This document shows positions 7,444-10,768 of a stretch of DNA of 10,768 nucleotides, one piece after another. The DNA is taken from contig DCSU01000030.1 in assembly GCA_002325785.1 (NCBI GenBank), positions 996 to 11,763 of the forward strand, given 5' to 3'. A program made the position numbers and the translations under genes. The notes below the pieces were generated by a model, which worked only from the letters and a program-made list of their open reading frames with translations, searched no databases and was not told where the DNA came from. Source of the stretch: Bacteroidales bacterium UBA1458. Lineage in GTDB: Bacteria > Bacteroidota > Bacteroidia > Bacteroidales > VadinHA17. Within the stretch, counting starts at the first letter, position 1, and every line of letters starts with the position of its first letter.

Positions 7444-8496
7444 TCAATTCGAAATCTCCACCTTCTGGCCGTTGTTGAGTCGTGCCTGGCCTTCGGTAAC
7501 GAGGCTTTCTCCCTCTTTCAGGTCGCCGCCTGCAATCTCGAAGCGGTCATCAAACCTCTGCCCGAGGGTAACGGTCCTCCTTATGGCGATACCATTCTCA
7601 ACGACGAAGATGAACCTCTCGTTTGTACCCTCCTGCATCAGGACGGCGTTTGCCGGAACCACGATGGCCTGCTCCTCGCCCATGTCAATGAATGACCTGG
7701 CGAACATACCGGGGCGAAGCAGTTCGTTGCTGTTGGTTATGCGCACCTCGGCCTGGAATGAACGCGACATGGGATCAATGGTGGGATGGAGCCTGAAGAT
7801 GGTCCCCTCGAATTTTTTATCCGGGTAGACATCGGCTGCCACACGTACCTTCATACCGTTCTTTATGAGCGGGAAATACTGCTCGGAGATGCTTATGGTG
7901 ATTTTGACCGGGTTGATCTGCATGAGAGTGACCACGGCAGCCTTGCCGGACATGCCCGGAGCACCTGAGTATAGTTCACCTTCCTCAAGATACCTGCCTG
8001 TGATGATCCCTGTAAAGGGAGCTTCAAGCTGGGTGTTATCCTCCATAAATTCAACGTTGGTCTTCATTACCTCGTACTGTGCCTTTGTCTGGTCATACAG
8101 CTGCTCCTTCACGCTCCCCAGCTTAAGCAGGGTGTCGAGCCTGGCCAGATCCTTCTCGAGGTTGGCAAGCTGTATCTTGTTGGCATAGTACTGGGTACGG
8201 TCCATCAGGAAGAGCTTCTGCCCTTTCTGCACCCTGTCACCAACCTCTACATATATCTTGTCAACCCTGCCCGGTGTTGACGGGGCAAGGTTAACCTCCT
8301 CATATGCCTGTATTGTTGATGTGTAGTCTATTGTCCGGGCTATCTTTGTCATGCTTACCGGCATCACCTTTACGGGAATGGCGGTGACTGAATCGGCTGC
8401 TGCTGCTGCAGCGGCTCCGGTTTTGTTTTCCTTCGGGCCACAGGATGCAAGCAGAATGCCTCCGGCAAGGATCAGTGAAAAATTTTTACAATTCAT
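7444..8496 (-). CDS. RND periplasmic adaptor subunit (membrane fusion protein), lipoprotein
   Basis: A 350-residue adaptor that bridges the RND pump and the TolC channel. A type II signal peptide ends in LASC, with the lipidated cysteine at C19, so it should be anchored to the inner membrane. A run of seven alanines (28-34) follows as a linker. The first half of the lipoyl/barrel-sandwich domain (about 56-100) includes APSTPGRVDKIYVEVGDRVQKGQ, then a short alpha-helical hairpin (about 102-150) and the second lipoyl half with LEAPFTGIITGRYLEEGE (157-174). A beta-barrel domain (about 195-275) and a membrane-proximal domain (about 278-348) complete the usual HlyD/AcrA order. Length and domains are normal for the family. 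The start ATG is preceded by an A9 run and A-rich leader with no Shine-Dalgarno. Two in-frame TGA codons stand in tandem at the end (7446-7441). Confidence 0.95.
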   Translation of the reverse strand: MNCKNFSLILAGGILLASCGPKENKTGAAAAAAADSVTAIPVKVMPVSMTKIARTIDYTSTIQAYEEVNLAPSTPGRVDKIYVEVGDRVQKGQKLFLMDRTQYYANKIQLANLEKDLARLDTLLKLGSVKEQLYDQTKAQYEVMKTNVEFMEDNTQLEAPFTGIITGRYLEEGELYSGAPGMSGKAAVVTLMQINPVKITISISEQYFPLIKNGMKVRVAADVYPDKKFEGTIFRLHPTIDPMSRSFQAEVRITNSNELLRPGMFARSFIDMGEEQAIVVPANAVLMQEGTNERFIFVVENGIAIRRTVTLGQRFDDRFEIAGGDLKEGESLVTEGQARLNNGQKVEISN

Positions 8497-8522
8497 TGTA
8501 TTCTGTTTTTTTTTGATTTCTG

Positions 8523-9845
8523 TTAAAGTTTGTTCATCAGTTTGTCAAAGGCCACCTTGGTCTGGAGCAGGTTCATCAGGGCCGATATATAGTTGTTCTG
8601 CGCCGTGAGGTAGTTATTGTTAGCCTGCGTCAGGTCAAGGCTGGAAGCCATCCCCTGATTATACTTGTTTTCGAAGCTCTTAAGGACACGGCCGGCGATC
8701 TCGATATTAGCCTTCTGGCTCTTGAACTGCTCATTGGCGTTGAGCAGGTTGTACCTGAGCTGCCGCTCCTGCATCAGAAGCTGTTCGGAGACCATCGACT
8801 TTGAGTTGCCGGCTTTTTCAAGGTTGATCCTTGCTCTTTTGATCTTCGCATCCCGCAGTCCCGATGCAAAAATCGGTATCTGAAGCTGCACGGCGACGGC
8901 GGATGAGGGGAAATACTGCATATGCAACAACTCGTCTCCCATACCGTTCCTGTTGTAATATATAGACCCTGCGAGGCTGGGCAGAGTTGATGCCTTTGCG
9001 CTCTTAAGCGCGAGTTCAGACATCGCCACCTGGCTCTCAATTAGCTGGTAGGTAATATTATCCTCCATCCTGAACTCCTCAGTGATAAGAGCATCAACGT
9101 CGATCTTCCCGGTGATATCATCAAGTTTCTCGGTGAGTTCGATAGCAGTTTCACCCGGTACTCCGAGAAGGAACCTGAGCATGTTGTAATTCACCTCTGT
9201 TGAGCGCAGCATTGACGATCTTGAATTTTCAAGAAGGGTAACAGTCGACTGCATCTGGTCAACGTCAGTTGCCTCGGCCATACCAACACTGTACATTGCC
9301 TTCGTTGATGCGAGGATGACATTCAGGTTCTCAAGGTTTGCGTCTACTACGCCCAGACTCTCTTTAAGTGTGAGGATCAGGAAGTAGACATTTTTGACGC
9401 TCTCCTTGGTCTCGAGTGTTGTCTGTGTCAGCCCCTGCCGGGCCAGCGTTGTCGCCATTTTTGCCGTCTGCACGCCTACAAGCCAAGGGGCGTTGAAAAC
9501 GACCGTAGAAGCTGATAAGCCTACTGCAGCGTCATAGATGGTACCAAACTTGAAAGGTGTAGGTGTTCCCCCGAAATCAATGATCCTTGTCATTATGGCA
9601 AGGTTGTAGCTAAGCGAAGCTGTTGCGTCTATCGACGGAAGGCCTGCAGCCAACGCTTCCCATTCACCCTTCTCAGATGCAAGCAGATCATACCGTGCCG
9701 ATGCCACACTCCGGTTATTGTCAAGTGCATACTCCACAGCCTCGTCGACGGTAAGCGACAGAGATGCCGGGATATCCTGTGCCGGGAGGCTGAGAGCGGA
9801 AGCGGCCAGGAGAGGAATAACAAAAGCAAAAATTCTTCTTTTCAT
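8523..9845 (-). CDS. TolC-family outer-membrane efflux channel
   Basis: A 440-residue outer-membrane factor that forms the trimeric exit duct for the pump encoded downstream. The signal peptide runs from residue 1 to about 23 (MKRRIFAFVIPLLAASALSLPAQ) and is of signal peptidase I type. It has no lipobox cysteine, unlike NodT-type members. The mature start SLSLTVDEAVEYALDNNRSVASARYDL is the typical first TolC repeat, with the second repeat beginning near LITEEFRMEDNITYQLIESQVAMSE. The segment with NLLQTKVAFDKLMNKL closes the protein, and long heptad-like helical regions lie between. Length is typical for Bacteroidota members. It is second in the operon, 31 bases after the TetR stop and 26 bases before the adaptor start. 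Confidence 0.95.
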   Translation of the reverse strand: MKRRIFAFVIPLLAASALSLPAQDIPASLSLTVDEAVEYALDNNRSVASARYDLLASEKGEWEALAAGLPSIDATASLSYNLAIMTRIIDFGGTPTPFKFGTIYDAAVGLSASTVVFNAPWLVGVQTAKMATTLARQGLTQTTLETKESVKNVYFLILTLKESLGVVDANLENLNVILASTKAMYSVGMAEATDVDQMQSTVTLLENSRSSMLRSTEVNYNMLRFLLGVPGETAIELTEKLDDITGKIDVDALITEEFRMEDNITYQLIESQVAMSELALKSAKASTLPSLAGSIYYNRNGMGDELLHMQYFPSSAVAVQLQIPIFASGLRDAKIKRARINLEKAGNSKSMVSEQLLMQERQLRYNLLNANEQFKSQKANIEIAGRVLKSFENKYNQGMASSLDLTQANNNYLTAQNNYISALMNLLQTKVAFDKLMNKL

Positions 9846-9876
9846 ATATTTAAATTATCTGTTGATCATTCATTAA

Positions 9877-10494
9877 TTAAAAACCGGGTTCCAGGTCGTT
9901 GATGAGGCTGGTACCCTTTGGTGTTGAGATGCCCCTCAGGAAGTTGATCATGATGTTCCTGATAAGGTCACGCTGAGTAAAATGCTCGGGCGGAAAGAGC
10001 TTCGTGTCACCTGTCAGATTGCCTAGTCCCGATACTGCCCTGCTGATGATTTCAATGTCAATCTCTTCCCTGAAAAGCCCCTGCTCTATGCCGGCCCTGA
10101 GCATTTTCCTGGCCCCTTCATGGTCCGGATTATCGCAGGTGGCCTTGATGCGTTGAAGCACTGCATCATGATACTTGCGCAGGTCAGAACCTATCAGGGG
10201 GTTCAATGATGCCATATGCTCACGGCTTATCCTGAGCATGGTAAATATAGCCTCCATAACATTGGATGAAGAGTTCATTATCTTCTCCACCATCTCTTTC
10301 TGTTTGATTATCATGTCATTCATCACGGCAAAGAGAAGTTCGTCCTTGTCGCGGAACCTTTCGTAAATGGTTCTTTTGGACATGCCGAGGTGCGTTGCTA
10401 TATCATCCATAGTGACGGCCTTTATACCGGAGGTCCGGAACAATTCTGCTGCTCCGGCTATAATTCTGGTATCATATTCTTCTGCTTGGTTCAT
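9877..10494 (-). CDS. TetR/AcrR-family transcriptional regulator of the efflux operon
   Basis: A 205-residue protein with an N-terminal TetR DNA-binding domain (about residues 9-56): helix IIAGAAELFRTSGIKAVTMDDIATHLGMSKRT in pieces, with recognition helix around SKRTIYERFRDKDELL (39-54). The remaining 150 residues form the helical ligand-binding and dimerisation domain, which is poorly conserved as usual. It contains the end-of-domain helix RDLIRNIMINFLRGI. As first gene of the operon, on the same strand as the pump genes, it probably represses its own transcription and that of the tolC, adaptor and RND genes until an effector, perhaps a pump substrate, binds. I prefer ATG at 10494; an upstream TTG at 10518 would add eight residues without family support. 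It could also be an activator, which is rarer for this family. Confidence 0.93.
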   Translation of the reverse strand: MNQAEEYDTRIIAGAAELFRTSGIKAVTMDDIATHLGMSKRTIYERFRDKDELLFAVMNDMIIKQKEMVEKIMNSSSNVMEAIFTMLRISREHMASLNPLIGSDLRKYHDAVLQRIKATCDNPDHEGARKMLRAGIEQGLFREEIDIEIISRAVSGLGNLTGDTKLFPPEHFTQRDLIRNIMINFLRGISTPKGTSLINDLEPGF

Positions 10495-10612
10495 TCTGTT
10501 CAAGGAATTCGGGCGCAATATTCAGAAAACTTTTCTGGTTTTGCAAGTTTTTTCTGTCATATAATTGTTAAATATCGCCGGACGGACGGAAAATGCCGGT
10601 GAATAGCGAATC
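10495..10612 (-). promoter_or_regulatory. Leader region of the tetR-efflux operon with palindromic candidate operator
   Basis: The 118 bases before the tetR start contain a perfect 7-base palindrome around one central base at 10523-10537 (CAGAAAACTTTTCTG). A second, similar half-site, TTTTTTCTG, lies at 10548-10556. Such a dyad 30-40 bases before a self-regulated TetR gene is a reasonable operator candidate. I do not find a clean TAnnTTTG -7 box with a TTTG partner here, so the promoter itself is not located. Confidence 0.3.
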
Positions 10613-10768
10613 AGGCAGTAGGAGTTAGGCAGTAGGCAATAGTGGAGGTCCCAGGTACCAAACAGTATGTAGCAGGAGGCAGGAGGTATTACGAAGTAAG
10701 AGTAAAGTGTTTCAGGATAGGGGTAAAAATTGATAATCAGTAGCTTTCACTACTGCCTATTGCCTACT
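10613..10768. repeat. Imperfect AGGCAGT/AGGCAAT heptamer repeats with inverted copy
   Basis: Consecutive heptamers occur at 10613-10619 (AGGCAGT), 10620-10626 (AGGAGTT), 10627-10633 (AGGCAGT) and 10634-10640 (AGGCAAT). The complementary forms ACTGCCT (10752-10758) and ATTGCCT (10759-10765) stand at the right edge. The outer 18 bases (10627-10644 and 10748-10765) are inverted copies with two differences and enclose about 103 bases without an open frame of note. The array continues to the window edge and may go beyond it. Its role is unknown. Confidence 0.6.

Noticed and set aside
10492..10518. TTG start extending the TetR protein by eight residues
   Set aside because: The extension is not part of the TetR domain, and an ATG lies at the expected distance before the first DNA-binding helix.
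10613..10768. CRISPR array
   Set aside because: The units are 7 bases long and contiguous, with no spacers and no cas genes nearby.

Overview
The window looks like a chromosomal segment of a Bacteroidota bacterium, probably Bacteroidales. The evidence is a TAnnTTTG-type -7 promoter box with an upstream TTTG, the lack of Shine-Dalgarno sequences before genes (A-rich leaders instead), an EF-G variant of the kind carried in addition to the housekeeping EF-G, and the tolC - adaptor - RND gene order. The taxon is inferred from these traits; no marker gene fixes it.

Layout. Positions 3-1745 (+) hold the last 580 codons of an EF-G-like translation factor that begins outside the window, followed by a strong hairpin terminator. 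Convergent to it, 1804-3735 (-) encodes a NapH/NosR-like polytopic membrane iron-sulfur protein. It has two CxxxCP cores, two 4Fe-4S clusters and a long extra C-terminal region that starts with a degenerate heavy-metal-associated (HMA-like) fold. It has its own recognisable promoter. Positions 3966-10494 (-) form one compact operon, in transcription order: TetR-family regulator, TolC-family outer-membrane channel, lipoprotein periplasmic adaptor, AcrB/HAE-type RND permease, and a 97-residue PII-like protein whose start lies next to the RND stop codon. A hairpin terminator at 3909-3940 closes the operon. The right end, 10495-10768, has no gene. It contains a palindromic candidate operator and an imperfect heptamer repeat (AGGCAGT/AGGCAAT) that recurs in inverted orientation at the window edge.

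How it fits together. The regulator, channel, adaptor and pump are a complete tripartite efflux system, probably repressed by its own TetR protein. The unusual part is the PII-like sensor at the tail of the operon. It suggests that pump activity or a connected process is tuned by a small trimeric sensor protein. The membrane iron-sulfur protein downstream is separately transcribed, and any link to the pump is speculative.
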